A DNA stretch of 64,000 nt from Thunnus maccoyii (Eukaryota > Chordata > Actinopteri > Scombriformes > Scombridae), in the NCBI RefSeq assembly GCF_910596095.1, contig NC_056548.1, forward strand, positions 17,570,651 to 17,634,650, read 5' to 3'. Of the stretch, positions 45,081 to 58,000 are shown piece by piece. The notes under the pieces were generated by a model. It worked only from the letters and a program-made list of their open reading frames with translations, did no database searches and was not told where the DNA came from. Positions within the stretch are counted from its first letter, which is position 1; every line of letters starts with the position of its first letter. Position numbers and translations under genes: made by a program.

Positions 45081-47200
45081 TATTTTGGACCTTCCAGATA
45101 CAAGTGTATTTAACCTAAATGTGACCTGCCCAACTGTAGGGTAAGGCTAAGCCCACCTTAATCTGGGCTTCCCCCAAGACCACCTACTCTATACAGGTCA
45201 ACACACACAGATAAGTGTAAAGAAAGTAAACAGAGACGTGGCTTCAAGTACAATTGTATCAAAATTTATTTAAAAGGATCAATTTAAAAAAAAAAAAAAA
45301 AAAATGACAGTAATGTTGTAATACAACCAGAAACCAATTTGTTAATATAATAAAGTTAATATCTGCCAAGTAGGTATTTAAGAGTTTAAAATACCTCACA
45401 CACCCTCACGATCATGCTGTGTCTGTGCATATAATAAAATTTATATTATATATATATATATATTTATCTGCATGCAGATAAACAACCCATACGGCTAGAG
45501 CCCCCACACAGTACAGCCCGGGTATCTACAGCTAAAAAAAAAAAAAAGGGGCACAGAAACAGCACGAATACACCTGACGAGGTCCTTCAGACGCAGTGTG
45601 TTCGTCTGATAACACAAATCAACCAATCCTACAATCAGTCAAAATATACTAAACCAAAAGAGGCAAAAACAACACTAAATATAACTAAACAAAAGAAACA
45701 AAGAAAATAGAAAAACAATTTAATTTAAAAAAAAAAAAAACTATAGGCAAAACAGTAGCAAACTGTCCTCTACCATAATAACCCCGGCCAATTATGGCGC
45801 AGCTCAACTGCTCCTCTGCACTGGACCCTTCTACAGGTGAAATCTACTGTCTCCCACGGATCTGGGTGTTCAAAAGCTGGGGTTGTCTGCACCTCGAACA
45901 GAAAGACCGAACTCCCTGTCTGCCAGCTGATCACCGGAGACTTTAGCACTTTGCCGCACGCGACGGGAAAACACTTCTCTCTGTGTGTGTATTCAATGAG
46001 TATTTATAATGTGCCCAGATGGTAATTGAATGGGACCTGATTGCGCTGTTGGCGTTTCCCTTATATGGAAAGTAACATACTAACAAAAAGGGGAAGTGAC
46101 ATAAGTGGCCGTGACCAGCCAGGTAAAAGTGACTACGCGGGGCTTGGCAGGTAAAAGTGAGATGAAGGCGAGACTAACCCTTCTACATAAACATCACATG
46201 ATATGTCTTAATTGCCAAAAAGGATGATCTGTGAACACATCAAAAATGATAACATCAGCGTACTAACATGCTCACAATGACTTTGATGTGAGGCAAGTAT
46301 AATGTTTACTATGTTTTAGGGGTGTGCCCGAATACAAATTCGTTATTTGGCAAAATACAAATAGTGGGGTTTTTTTTTTACAAATATTTGTTCCATACAA
46401 ATATTTTAAAAATTATTTGTTTTTGTGAAGAAAAAAAAACATGTCAAATACCAGTGTACAGGTTGGTTACATGCTATCTCAGTCTCTCTCCTCTGCTCTG
46501 CTGTTAAGTCTATCAGCAGGTCTCAATGAGGGGAGTCACATCCACCTGCTACATGATGCACATTTCCTTATTTGGACATCACTCTGGGAGTTGGGGGTGT
46601 TCCCCAGAGATAAAGCTGAGCTTCTGACACACACTCCCAAGGGATTCTCCATAACCTGCTGTTCCCCTTCTCCTTTCCACAAAGTTAGGTTGTAAAAAAT
46701 GGGCCATAAATGAAAAGTGCAAAGCAAGAATCGCCTTTGAAGTTTTTCTCTACATGTTACATGCTGTGCTGTCTCTGTGTTATGTGTGTATAAATAGGTA
46801 GAGGTCTGTCTGCAATGAGGCGATGAGTAAAGTTTTAGCCAAACTGACAGACAGATCGACATTAGCATCTCCAGAGCCGTGCCACTAAAAAAAGAAAAAA
46901 CAAACAAACAAAAAAACAAAACAGGCATTCTTCTAAAGCACGGCTGCATTGAAGAACCACTGCTGTTTATGTATTCCAAGTTTTATTCATGAGCAAAGAT
47001 GCTTGTGCACAATACATTTTACTACAGAGGATAGCTGGATGTTCTTCTTCTCATATAGTGGCTTGTTTAAAACTTAAACTCAGCCTTAATACAGACTGGG
47101 TTTCAATGTCCTTCATTGACCATTTTCTCAGCCTGTGCCACGCTGATAACAGACTTTTTAGTTGGGACTGCTGTGAATGAAAACGTTTAGAATATCATTG
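45081..47200. other. Gene-free stretch between lectin F and pseudogene H
   Basis: No gene was recognised. It holds long A-runs (about 45286-45303, 45534-45547, 45727-45740), a TA microsatellite (about 45445-45462) and a GC-richer block 45780-46190 with the word CTTCTACA at 45829 and 46186. That block could be an old repeat-element end, but I could not assign it. From 46318 a short hAT-like fish repeat (GGGGTGTGCCCGAATACAAAT) runs to roughly 46700. The minus-strand open frame 46536-46979 lies in this repeat and looks spurious. Confidence 0.45.
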
Positions 47201-47229
47201 CCCATCTACTCACCCCTTTCCCTGTTGTT

Positions 47230-47760
47230 TATAGCATATGGGACTCATCTGCTCCTCCAACTTATCACTCACAGCCAGGCTGATACAGTCAATTCTGCTG
47301 TTTGGCCAGTTTGTTAAGGGATTGGATGCTGATTTAGCACAGAAGTAAAATGTTTAGTTTAAGTCACAACATGAAAAAAATCTATTTTGGTTTTGGTGTT
47401 ATGATTTCATTTGAAAATGCACTGAAAAATTAATACGATGGCCTTTCACAAATATCAGATGTATTGGACTGTGTTGTTGCTTTCTCCACTTGCAGTGTCT
47501 CAATCTGACATCACTGAGGGTCTTGTTCTGCTCTAACTGCAGCTTAAGTTTCAGGCTGCTGAGCTCTTTTTTCAACGCTTGCTGAGCCTCTTCTTGAGCT
47601 TTCATGGCTTCACTCTGTATTGTCTGAAGTTGCTTTACCTCTGTAAAGAGCTCATGTGAACATTAGATTATTATGCAGTAGCTTTTTTGACATTTGTGTC
47701 CTGTGTTATGGTGTAATGATTTTTCCATCTGTGCTGTAGACATTTGAAATCATTTCTATA
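47230..47760 (-). pseudogene. Lectin H: decayed relative of lectin G
   Basis: Remnants in the order of a lectin gene on the minus strand: start-exon region (about 47695-47760, matching the lectin G start exon at 52437-52500 but without its ATG frame), neck (about 47465-47645: EEAQQALKKELSS, LEQNKTLSDV) and first lectin-domain exon (about 47240-47345: NWPNSRIDCIS, LEEQ). The membrane exon and the last two lectin exons are missing and the neck frame is shifted. The upstream DNA (47760-47940) also matches that of G, ending in the same CTCCTGAAAGTC plus T-run, so it arose by duplication of a G-like unit. Confidence 0.75.
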
Positions 47761-48044
47761 TATCCCTCTAGTGTTCAGGATTTAACTAAGAAATGTTTAC
47801 CAGCCCTCTCTTATCTGTGGGAGGTGGCTGTTCTGTCAATATTACAAAACTCTGTGAGTGTGTGTGTGCTTGCATTCACGTTGCCCTCTCTCTCATATGT
47901 GAAATTGTCTCCTGAAAGTCTTTTTTTTTTTTTTGCACTGTTTAGGTGCTCCAGCTAACTGATATCAGCAAAAGCCATTACCAGTTTAAAACCAGTATGT
48001 TCAGATTGGAAAAGGCATCCGTGGACTTAATAACAAGATCATTT

Positions 48045-48215
48045 AATTAACTTTACACTTACAGACAAATGGAACAATGAACATGATTCACAAAGTTTGC
48101 TCTGGTGGGTTCATATGGGGAAAAGCTCTAAACAAATAGATGGTCAGTGATGTGACATACTTTACAGTCTCAGTTGTAACCCAGTGAGTTGTGGGAGATT
48201 GCAGGGGTCACATAT
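48045..48215. repeat. Lectin-upstream conserved block, copy near H
   Basis: Close relative of 36190-36335 (shared TTTACACTTACA, AATGGAACAAT, GGTGGGTTCA, GATGTGACATACTTTACA) and of 52775-52950. The rest of 47940-48736 shows no gene. Confidence 0.55.
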
Positions 48216-48736
48216 AACAAAATGTAACTGATGTTATCAGTAAAATAGCTTTTACTTGATAACGCCCTTAATGAGATCTCTAAAACTTTTCAGGGATAGC
48301 GCTGGGCTACAGGAGCTGTTGTAAACTATTCCATGCAGCATATCTAAAAGCAGACTTTCCATGGTCAGTATGTTCTGTTGTAACCTGTAGCTGAGGCCGT
48401 CTGCAGAACATGTTTGTTAAAGGACTAGTTACACATTTTTGCCAAGAGTAGATGGGCAGATCAATGCCACTCTCACATCTATCTGTGAAATATGGAGCTA
48501 CAGCCAGGAGATGGTTAGCAACTGAAGCACAACTGCACTGAAGTTGTTTATATATTCCGTGTATTTATTCATGTGCATATAAATATACAAACAATAAATC
48601 TTGATATGATACAGTAGATAACTGAGTTAGTCTTCTCTTCTCATATGATGGTCCTGACCTTGTTGGACATTATGTAGGGAACTTCTTTGAGGAGATTAAA
48701 ATCCAGCCTGGATATGGATTGCCATGGACTCCACAA

Positions 48737-51700
48737 CTAGTTGTTGGGTACCATTTCACATAACCATTCCTTGTTCTCTTTGCAGCTTGCATCATACCAC
48801 ATTTCCTGAGGGCTATCCGTGTTCACGAGTGCTGCACAGTCCTCATCCAATGTTCCATAGTTATCATGCTCCCTTTGTCTCCAGTATCTAAAGTAAGGCA
48901 CAAGTTATACTTTTTTTGTGATTACTGTTACACAGTTACACTATTACACTGATCACTGTATCAGATGAAAGGATTTTAATCTGTCAACAGATTGATGTTG
49001 CAGGCAGATTTGATTAACATACCACCATTTGAACATCTGATTTGTCCACTTTGATACAACAAAACTGATTTAATCACATACACTTGATAACCTCTTTCCA
49101 ATTTTACTTAGAAAAAGTACAGAAATATGCAATGTGTGGTTTACCTAATATTACGTCTGCAGTATTCAGATAATTGTTTGTAAGGTTTATTATCATCCTT
49201 AGTTATGAAGTTTACATCAATCTAGCTTTCTTGCCAAGAGTGGTATTAATCTTCTCATCTAACGCTCATCAAGAAAGGGAACAATATTTCCCAAAATATC
49301 AAATTATTCCTTTAACACAGCATAGTAAATCTTAAAAGGTCTCACCTTCTATCCAGCTGCGTTACATTATTTACCCATACCCAAGTGCCCTCTGTCTGAA
49401 TGTCTGTAAGGCCAATCCAGACTCCCCCTTGCCTTCTCCACGATGGTCTTGAATCCAGTTTTGGTAGGAACTCAGAAAGATTGACCTAAATAAACAGATG
49501 GGAAACAACAGCACAGTTTGGTCCTTAAAGATATAACTTTACAGTATTAACTCGCAACACAAGCCTGCCTATCATATACCATCCTAACATTATCTAAAGC
49601 TTTTAGGCCTTTTCATAGCAGATATTTGCACATATCGGGAAAAGCATGGGTGTTAAGACTGCAGTCTGTGTGGTAACTGAAAAAACTTTATAGATCTTCA
49701 GCTACACAACATCTTTTAGTCTCAAAATTAGTCAAACAACTCAAAAATAAAAGACAGTACTTCAAAGTTGAAGAAAAACACTCAGTCGGTTCAGAGTTCA
49801 GTACAATATTAGATTTACTGTGCAAATAGCCTAATACAGTAAACAGAGGCTTGGTTCATGAAGCAAAACCCTAAAAACTGAATAGGAAACCATCATCTTA
49901 TATACCCTGGAGAGTGCCTCCCAATGTGCCACCAAATTTAATATATTGCCAACAATGATCTCAGTGGACAGTCCCTGGCATTTGTTCAACATCACCTTTT
50001 TCTTCCACCATTATTTATCAATTTGCTTTTCACATTCAAAAAATAAAAGAGGCTTATGTGCCTTTATTGATTACACTTACATATTGGTTTATAATGAAAA
50101 ATTACCTAACACACACAAAACAGCTTTTTAACATTAAGGCAAGTTACGTCACCTTTTTTTCATCTCCTTGTCACCTTACTTCACCTTACTTCACCCTGCT
50201 CCCCAACATGTTCCTGTGGGCAAGTAGGCAAGTCCCTTATCTTCTTTATGACATGTTTATGACATTATGTTTATGCCAGCACTTTATTATATCTTCTGGT
50301 GGGCTTCACCCCTGCCACCATCAGGCTCTGGCTGGTACCTGTGTCCACTCATGCTTACAATTTTGGCCAAACATCTACAACACAGTCCACGTTGCCTATA
50401 AATCTTCATGACCTGCTCATGCCCTTTCTGTACGAGACAGAGACTTCATACACCCACATTACCTCTCCACCTGATACAAAGACATACATATATTAACGAA
50501 TTTTGTTAGGATTACATGTATTTTACGCATGTACAATGTTAATCACATAAAAAACCACTACATCTGTTTAAGGGGGCCAGTTCCAGTTCTCATCACACGA
50601 GTATAAGAGAGTAAAAATCTTAGGTTTCAGCTCCTCGACAGTGCAGTAAGGGGGAAAAAAGAAGAAATATTTAAAATAGTAAAAGCAATAGTAATAGATG
50701 AAAGAGCATAAACCTACCTATCCTACCTATAATATATTAATAAATATCTATATGAGTATATTATATGTGTATGTACATATATGTGTGCTTATGTACGTGT
50801 GTGTGACAACAGCACTGGCTCACTGGTGACCTATTATGACTCTTCAATGGAAACGAGCCATCAGTGTTAAATGTACAATATATCTGTGCTTTTACTGCTA
50901 TGACAAGTCAAAACATCTACTGGGAAAAGGGCCTTTACTCTAGTCTTAACTGAGTTATTAGTCAGTGAGATATAGCTGAGAGCTCTGGAAAAAAAAAGCT
51001 TGATTAAATGTGTAAGGAGAAATATAAATTTAGCTTTACACTCCTTGTCTGAGTCACAATGGACAGGTTAAAAAAAAAGAATCAAAATGGATGCAGCCGA
51101 ACCAGATATTGTGTTTTTTATTCCATGCATTCTTCCTCGTCAAAACCTGGCACCTACATTACCCACAATGCAACTAGAAAGCTGACAGTTTGGTTGGAGA
51201 TTCTGCTGTGTTATGCTAGATAGATATACTTTATTTAAAATGCTACAGCAGCCACCTGACATAAATCAAAATACAAAAACAAAGAAGCAAAAAAGGCAAA
51301 AGAAACAAATGCAATTAAAGTAATTAAAGTATCAGCTGCTGGCTGTATGTCACTTGAGTTCTGTTGCCTGTGTCAAGATGATATCAGGCTAATATTGATT
51401 TTCGAAAGCAGCAGTTTTTATTAACTTCTGTACATCAAAACATCAAGAATAACTCTGACTGACCTGCTCCTCCAAGTTATCAATCACAACCAGGTCGGCC
51501 CCACGGTGGATACAGTCCGCTCTGCTGTCTGGCCAGTTTTTTAAAAGACTGGATTCTGATTTAGAATGGAAGTAGCATGATGTGTTCAATAAAAACCATC
51601 CTGGGAGGCATCGACCACAACTGGCCACTGTCAAAAAAAGAAAGTAAGTTAACTTAATGACAATAAGAAACTCTTTTTTTGGTTTTGACGTTGAATAGTT

Positions 51701-52500
51701 TGCAAAGAAAAATGAATGCAATAGCTTCTCACAAATATCAGAGGTACTGGACTGCAGTATTGCTTTCTCCACTTGCAGTGCCTCAATCTGACTCTGAAAG
51801 CCGTCGCTGAGGGTCTTGTTCCGATCTAACTGCAGTTGAAGTGCCTGGAAGTTGCTGAGCTCTTTCTTTAACGCTTTATGTGTCTCTTCTTCAGCTTTGA
51901 TGACTTCACTCTGCATTGCCTGAAGATGCTTCACCTCTATGAAGAGCTCTTGTGCTTTTATCTGGTGGGGAGCGTATTCCTCAGGGACTTTGCCACCTGC
52001 AATTAGCAGAGATAAGAAGCCACCAAATCGCTCTCATAGGTGATATTCAGAAAACACGTTGGTATTTTTATGGATTTTTTTTTTTTTTTACCAATTCCCG
52101 TTATGTAAGAATTATTTGAGCTTGTTATATGTTGTCAGTGAATTATTTAGTACAGTGTATTCCAAACAACAAGTGAAGCAGAGATTCAACACCTTCCTTT
52201 GACCAGTTGTACTCACAGTAAATCCCAATAACAACTGCAGCTAACAGCAGAATAATGTTTAGTAGTCCTAAACACATGATCAACAGTGGATACATGGGAA
52301 GACTTCTGGACCCAACTCTGACCGTGCTCATAGATCCTGAACAAACAGACAACTTTGATGTGAGCTCAAAGTGGACAACTGACACAGAAGGTTTGGCAAA
52401 AGCATTTTGAGGGCAGTTAAAATAATGCAAGCCCACCTTTGTTTCCTGTGTTATGGTGTAATGATTTTCCATCTTGGCTGCAGTCATCATTTGAAGTCAT
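48737..52500 (-). CDS. Lectin G: type II membrane C-type lectin, sugar site lost
   Basis: Six exons: 52437-52500 (ATG), 52217-52336, 51733-51996, 51464-51627, 49346-49485, 48737-48887 (stop TAG); 903 nt, 300 residues, phases consistent. The tail is MTSNDDCSQDGKSLHHNTG. The membrane segment is about 38-61 (LGLLNIILLLAAVVIGIYC), the coiled-coil neck 63-150, and the lectin domain 151-300 (CGRCLPGW, SCYFHS, GVWIGLTD, WLCEM). The EPN position reads EHDNYG and the WND position WYDAS, so mannose-type binding is probably lost. It is the most divergent member and the one next to nek9. Exon 5 is one codon longer than the usual 137 nt. Intron 4 is about 2 kb. Confidence 0.83.
49486..51463. other. Lectin G intron 4
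   Basis: AT-rich with no recognised gene. Short open frames (50058-50411, 50299-50496) lack domains. A word TAGATAGATATACTTTATTT at about 51219 resembles the reverse end of an L2-type LINE, but too little is left to call. Confidence 0.4.
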
Positions 52501-53640
52501 GTCTGGATATCCCTCTTGTCCTCTGGCTTTTACTCAGAAATCTCCCTCCAGCATGCCACTGCTTATCTATGTGAGGTGGCTGCTCTGTCAATATTACAAA
52601 ACCATGTGTGTGTGTGTATGTGTGTGAGAGAGTGAGAGAGAGAGAGAGCTTGTATTCCCACCACCCTCTATATATGTGAAAATGTCTCCTGAAAGTCTTT
52701 TTTTTTTTTTTTATCACTCTCTTACTTTAAGTTCTCATGGAAATTCCTATTGATTCATTCAAAGTTCATTTAATTAACTTTACACTTGACATTAACTGAT
52801 TCACAAAACTTTCTCTAGTGAGTTCTAGTGTGGCGTTTATCAGATGGGTGGTCTGTGATGTATTGTACTGCACATCACGGAGTCTGAGTTGTGGCCCACC
52901 AGTGGATTGTGGGAGATTTTGAATGGGCGACCAGAGGTCACAAATAAAAACATTTTTTAAAATCACTAATGTTGTCAAGTATAGATAGTGAAATTGCTTA
53001 TGCAACCCCCCCAGTACCCACAAATATGCTATATGTGTTCTTCAAGCTATAGTTGGGTGATATGACAATATATACAGTGAGAGAGTACACATTTGATAAA
53101 ATAAAATAAAATGTAATATCATTTGTCTAAAATCAAATTCTATTCGTACCGCGGTAAGTATCCTTGTGATATATCTGATAGTTGAACTTTGTTGGCAATG
53201 TTGTAAATTTATGAGCAGAACAGCTTTATAACAACATTGTGTTTTTATACTATTTTTATCTAATTGTGATATCATTGCATTGTATCATTCATATATCTTG
53301 ATTTGTCAGCTTTTTTAATTTGCTGGATTAGCCTAAAGCAGAACATCCATCAAAGGTTTTTCACTTGATTTTAAAGAAAACGTATGATATATATCAAAAC
53401 ATAAAATGATACAGTAATAGAGGATTTTACCCATATGGCACCCTCCTATGTCTACTGTGAACTAAGTTATGTGTCATGGCATTTGCCTTGAAAATGTTTG
53501 TATGAAATTAAAATTGTAGACTAAACTTAAAAATAAACGTTGACAGCCCTTTTTATATGTGTCACAATTAAATTGCACCTTTACTCGAACTCGTGATATC
53601 CAACATTAACCTATTTAAACTTCAGTAGAGCAACATTAAT
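52501..53640. other. Lectin G upstream region
   Basis: Contains a GT/GA microsatellite (about 52603-52648), a T-run (52698-52713) and the conserved lectin-upstream block at 52775-52950. No further gene was recognised. No clear TATA box near the ATG. Confidence 0.45.
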
Positions 53641-53899
53641 AAAATATAGTTGAACTCTGATCGAAGGGGGCGCTGTAATGTGACAGTTTCCGTGTTTGAG
53701 CGCGAGGGAAGGATGGACGAGTCCTCGGTGTGCTGTTGCCTCATAAATCGAGACAAGTCCAGACATTTTTCAAACAAACGTTGAAAACGGGGGGGGGGGG
53801 GGGCAGTTAAGAATACGACTGTACTTCAATCTCGATGACTTCACTATTAGCCAGGTCAAGCTAATCACAGCGTTAGCACTAGTTAAATAACCGGAAGTT

Positions 53900-54645
53900 A
53901 TTTTTTCCTAGGATGGCGAAGTCAGGACCCGCCCTCCTCTGCTTCTGATTGGCTTACCGTGCTATTCTTATCCTAACCAATCTCACTTCTCATGCCTAAA
54001 TCTAACCCACCTGTATTCCGCGAAGTCCCGCTCTACTCTGCCTCTGATTGGCTAATACTCCTTGCCTTCGTTGGTTAGATTGGTTAGAGTTAGTTGGAGT
54101 TAGGGTAAGAATATCAGGGTCAGCCAATCAGAGGCAGAGTAGGGTGGGTCTTCGCAGAATGCGGGTTGGGGAAAAAAATAACGCAACCTAACCAACTATT
54201 TATCATCCATAAAAGATATTATCCAAGAATAATCAGTCTGTTAATGAATTATATGAAGTCATGTCTAAGTCCCTCTTGCATTTTGAGTTATAGTCCTTGT
54301 TGCTCAAATACCTATAGTTTACATTTGTCATGTGTTTAAAATTTTTTTTTTCTTTTTCTTTCTATTGATTATGTTATAAAATTCATATGTGAATATGTAT
54401 ATAGACACTACTTATAACTAAGAGTATACAGTATGTATGTGTACATATATATGTATATTTGATGTATTTATTGTGTGTATGCAGGCTCTTGTACCCTTCT
54501 TGAGTTTGTCATTTGAAATTGTTCAATAAAAAAACAAAAACCATTGACTGTAACCAACCCAACCAACGAAGACAACCAGTACTAGCCAATCAGAGGCAGA
54601 GGAAGGTGGGTCATGACCTTAACATCCTAGGGAAAAAAATGGCTT
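53900..54645. mobile_element. Compound inverted-repeat element with CCAATCAGAGGCAGAG words
   Basis: The outer ends are inverted copies: TTTTTTCCTAGGATGGCGAAG...CCTCTGCTTCTGATTGGCT on the left (from about 53903) and AGCCAATCAGAGGCAGAGGAAGG...CATCCTAGGGAAAAAAATG on the right (to about 54641). Two further inverted copies of the GCCTCTGATTGGCT word face each other inside (about 54038-54055 and 54123-54142). The piece 54180-54535 between looks like a separate AT-rich insertion ending AATAAAAAAACAAAAACC. Confidence 0.65.
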
Positions 54646-55009
54646 ACCGGAAACGCATTCTGCTGACTTTCATCGTAAAATACACCACACCATGCTTGAA
54701 TACGCGCCTTCTATTTTGAAAGTTCATAAAGTCATCCTCAGTTTTGTTGCGTATTGCTTGACAGTGCTGCAACTACTGTAGTTGCACGCATTTTGCTACG
54801 TTGTATTTTTGTGACATAGTATATTTGAAGTGGATTTAAGGCATCTCGCGGCACTCTTACGTCACCAGGTGTTTTGCTTTGCTGACACTGGTGACATGTT
54901 AGACGTGTGTGCGGGTTTGTAACGTTACGAGTCTTTCATTAAGAGTTGTCGTAAGGCCTGTTCGGGTTATTTCCATCACTGCCACTGGCTAACAAGTCCC
55001 TAAACAGAA
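54646..55009 (+). promoter_or_regulatory. nek9 upstream region and 5' UTR
   Basis: About 360 bp between the repeat and the nek9 ATG become slightly richer in GC and CpG (GGCATCTCGCGGCACTC, GTAACGTTACGAG) and show no TATA box, fitting a housekeeping-type promoter. The exact start of transcription cannot be read. Confidence 0.4.
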
Positions 55010-58000
55010 ATGTCACTGGAGGACTATGAAAGACATTTGGACTCGCTGAGTTCAGATCTGGGCAGCGGGTCTGTGGTTAGTGAGCGATCAGCGTCGAGCA
55101 CGTTTAATGGCGAAGAGGAGAAGCTGCATTACATTCCTATCCGGATCCTCGGGAGGGGGGCGTTTGGTGAAGCAACTCTGTACAGAAGAACAGAGGTAAG
55201 TTGGCTTTCAGTCCCAGCTGTTTTTCAGAAGAGCTGAAGCTCCTCTACGGTTGAAATCCACGGATTACACTTAATACCATGCAGCAATCAAGTATGTGAA
55301 GACACCATCACTGTAAGAGAGCAAGGGAAGCATGTCTTAAGCAACTTTACAAGGTTCCTAAAACTTTTTCTTCAATAACAACATACCAAAAACACTAATT
55401 AGATATATCAGAAATGGCTAGAAAGTGTTACACTTTGTTTTCTAAATGTATTGTTATTGTATTATTATGTTTGATGTGTCTGGCTAAATGAATTGCACAC
55501 TGTGTACCTCTGTTTCCTTACCTGGGTGAGAAATTCTTGAGCTACAACAAGATAAATGACCCTCAACCCCCATGCCTTACTTCTTTATCCTGTATCATAT
55601 GGGGGTTAGCAGATTTCATGCTACACCTCCCTCCAAAAAAATGCATTTTGAATAATCTAAGAAGGTTCTGTTTAACCTATAAGAAGGTATTTATAACAGT
55701 AGTTGAGCTGCAACAATTGCTCAATAAATGGATCAGTCAATGGACAGAAAATTAATTGGAAACTATTTTGATCATTAATCAATAATTTCAGTAATTTCTC
55801 AAACAATTTGATGGTTTCTGCTTCTCAATTGTGAGGTTCTTTTCTTTGCTGTATATGATAGTAAGTCGAATACCTTTGACATTTGTGCTGTTGGTTGAAT
55901 AAACGAATCAAACAGATTTTTTTTTCTATTTTCTAACATTTTTAGGGAAAAGATTAATCAAGAAAATGATCATCTGATGAAGTGATCATGAAAATAAACA
56001 TTAGTTGTAGCGCTAAACAATAAACTGTTAATTGCTTGCTTTCTCTCTTTGTGTTAACGAGACGTCCCCTCTGGTCTCCCTAGGACAACTCTCTAGTGGT
56101 ATGGAAGGAGGTGGACCTGAACTCGCTGTCAGAAAGGGAGCGCAGAGATGTCATGAACGAAATAAGCATCCTCTCCATTCTGGAGCACAACAACATCATA
56201 GCCTACTTCAATCACTTCATGGATAAAAACACTCTACTCATTGAGCTGGAATATTGCAATGGTAAGAACATACTGTACAACGTGTCCAGTGTGAAGATTT
56301 TGAGGATTAGTTTAAATGCTGTTCATCTGTGACAGAGCAGTAAATGTCTTTGTCATCGCAGGAGGGAATCTGTATGATAAAATCAACCAACAGAAGGGGA
56401 AACTTTTCAGTGAGGAGGTATGAGTGGAACATTGCAGGCCAAGCATTTTATACAAAACAGATTATTGTATTCTTTTATATGTTCACCTTTAACATGTTTC
56501 TTCAGGTGGTCATATGGTACCTGTACCAGATTGCCTCAGCAGTGGCTCACATTCACAAGGCTGGGATCTTACACAGGTAAAACATTCAGCCTTTATTGAA
56601 GGTATCTGGCAGGTATCGATGATATAACTGAAGGATATGAAATGACAACAGTTTTTGGTAATGTTGGCATTCTGTTTTTCTTGCAGAGATATCAAAACTC
56701 TGAATATTTTCCTGACCAAGACTGACCTCATCAAGCTGGGTGACTATGGCCTTGCAAAGAAACTAGACTCTGAGTTTTCAATGGCAGAGACTGTGAGTTG
56801 GGAATATCCCCCCCTGCAACAACAAATGATTGAATATTACACAGCTGTTAAAGAGTTTATAGTGTAGATATTTGGTTTGTGTATGCTTTTTTTGATATTG
56901 CTATGTTATTTAGAGGCACAGTCAACATATATCCAGAGAATATATAGTTTCTTCACTGATCCTCATAACAATTTGTAACTAACGTTTCACTTATTTCCCT
57001 TTTGCACTTTTTCTTCCTTGGTAAATCCAGTGTGTGGGAACTCCATATTACATGTCACCTGAATTGTGCCAGGGAGCAAAATACAACTTCAAATCAGACA
57101 TCTGGGCCATGGGTTGTGTAATTTTTGAAGTTTTAACTCTTACAAGAACATTTGATGCAACGGTAGGTTTATTAATTTGCTAGAAATAGTTTGAATTATT
57201 TGCCTTAATCAGATTCCCCCCCAAGAATGAATTGATTCTGCTGTTTGTGTCCGTACAGAACCCTCTGAACCTCTGTGTGAAAATAGTCCAGGGCAACTGG
57301 ACTATGGAAGTGAACTCGGATGTTTATTCATCTGCGTTGATCAAGCTGGTGTATGAGTGCCTCAATCAAGTGAGTGAGAATAATCAGACAAGAGTCTTGT
57401 TTCAGATTGTTGTGAAACAAATGGTTTGATGTCGGAGATAATTCTGCTTACCTCAGTCGTGGATATCACATCAAAGTTCTTGTCATCCTTTTGTTTCGCA
57501 GGATCCTGCAAAGAGGCCCACAGCTGAGCAGATTCTGGACCAGCCAGTCATCGCCTGCTGCCGACAGTAAGTTGGTTGAGAAAAACTGTATTTTTAAAAA
57601 AATTCTTGGATCAGAAAATCTTTTAGTTTCTGTTTTATATAATAAAGATACAATCAAAACACCCACAACAATCCTTTGACAACTTCATTCTCTGGTAGGG
57701 AGTTTGAAGAGCAAGTTGCACTGCTGAATTCAGCAATGAAGAAACCAAAGTAAGTCAACATTTGTTCTATGTTCTCCACTCAAGCCTGTTTTTCATTCAT
57801 CAAGTATAACTTTGTAGTATATAACTGATGACTGTTGTCCTGCCTGTGCCATAGACTGAGTACAGCGACTGAGACCCCTGTTGCTGTGGTGACCACACGC
57901 TCGAGGGAGGTGTACTTCTGGGGCGGAGGGAAGTTCACCCCCCAGAAACTGGACTCGTTCAAAGGGGGCAGCAGTGCCCAACATGTGTGTGCGGGGGAGA

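Noticed and set aside
45120-46195. Possible terminal repeat of an old retroelement
   Set aside because: GC-richer block with repeated CTTCTACA words, but no second copy and no recognisable coding part, so left unassigned.
46536-46979. 147-codon minus-strand open frame
   Set aside because: Lies across a hAT-like repeat and low-complexity A-rich DNA; no domain, no splice partners.
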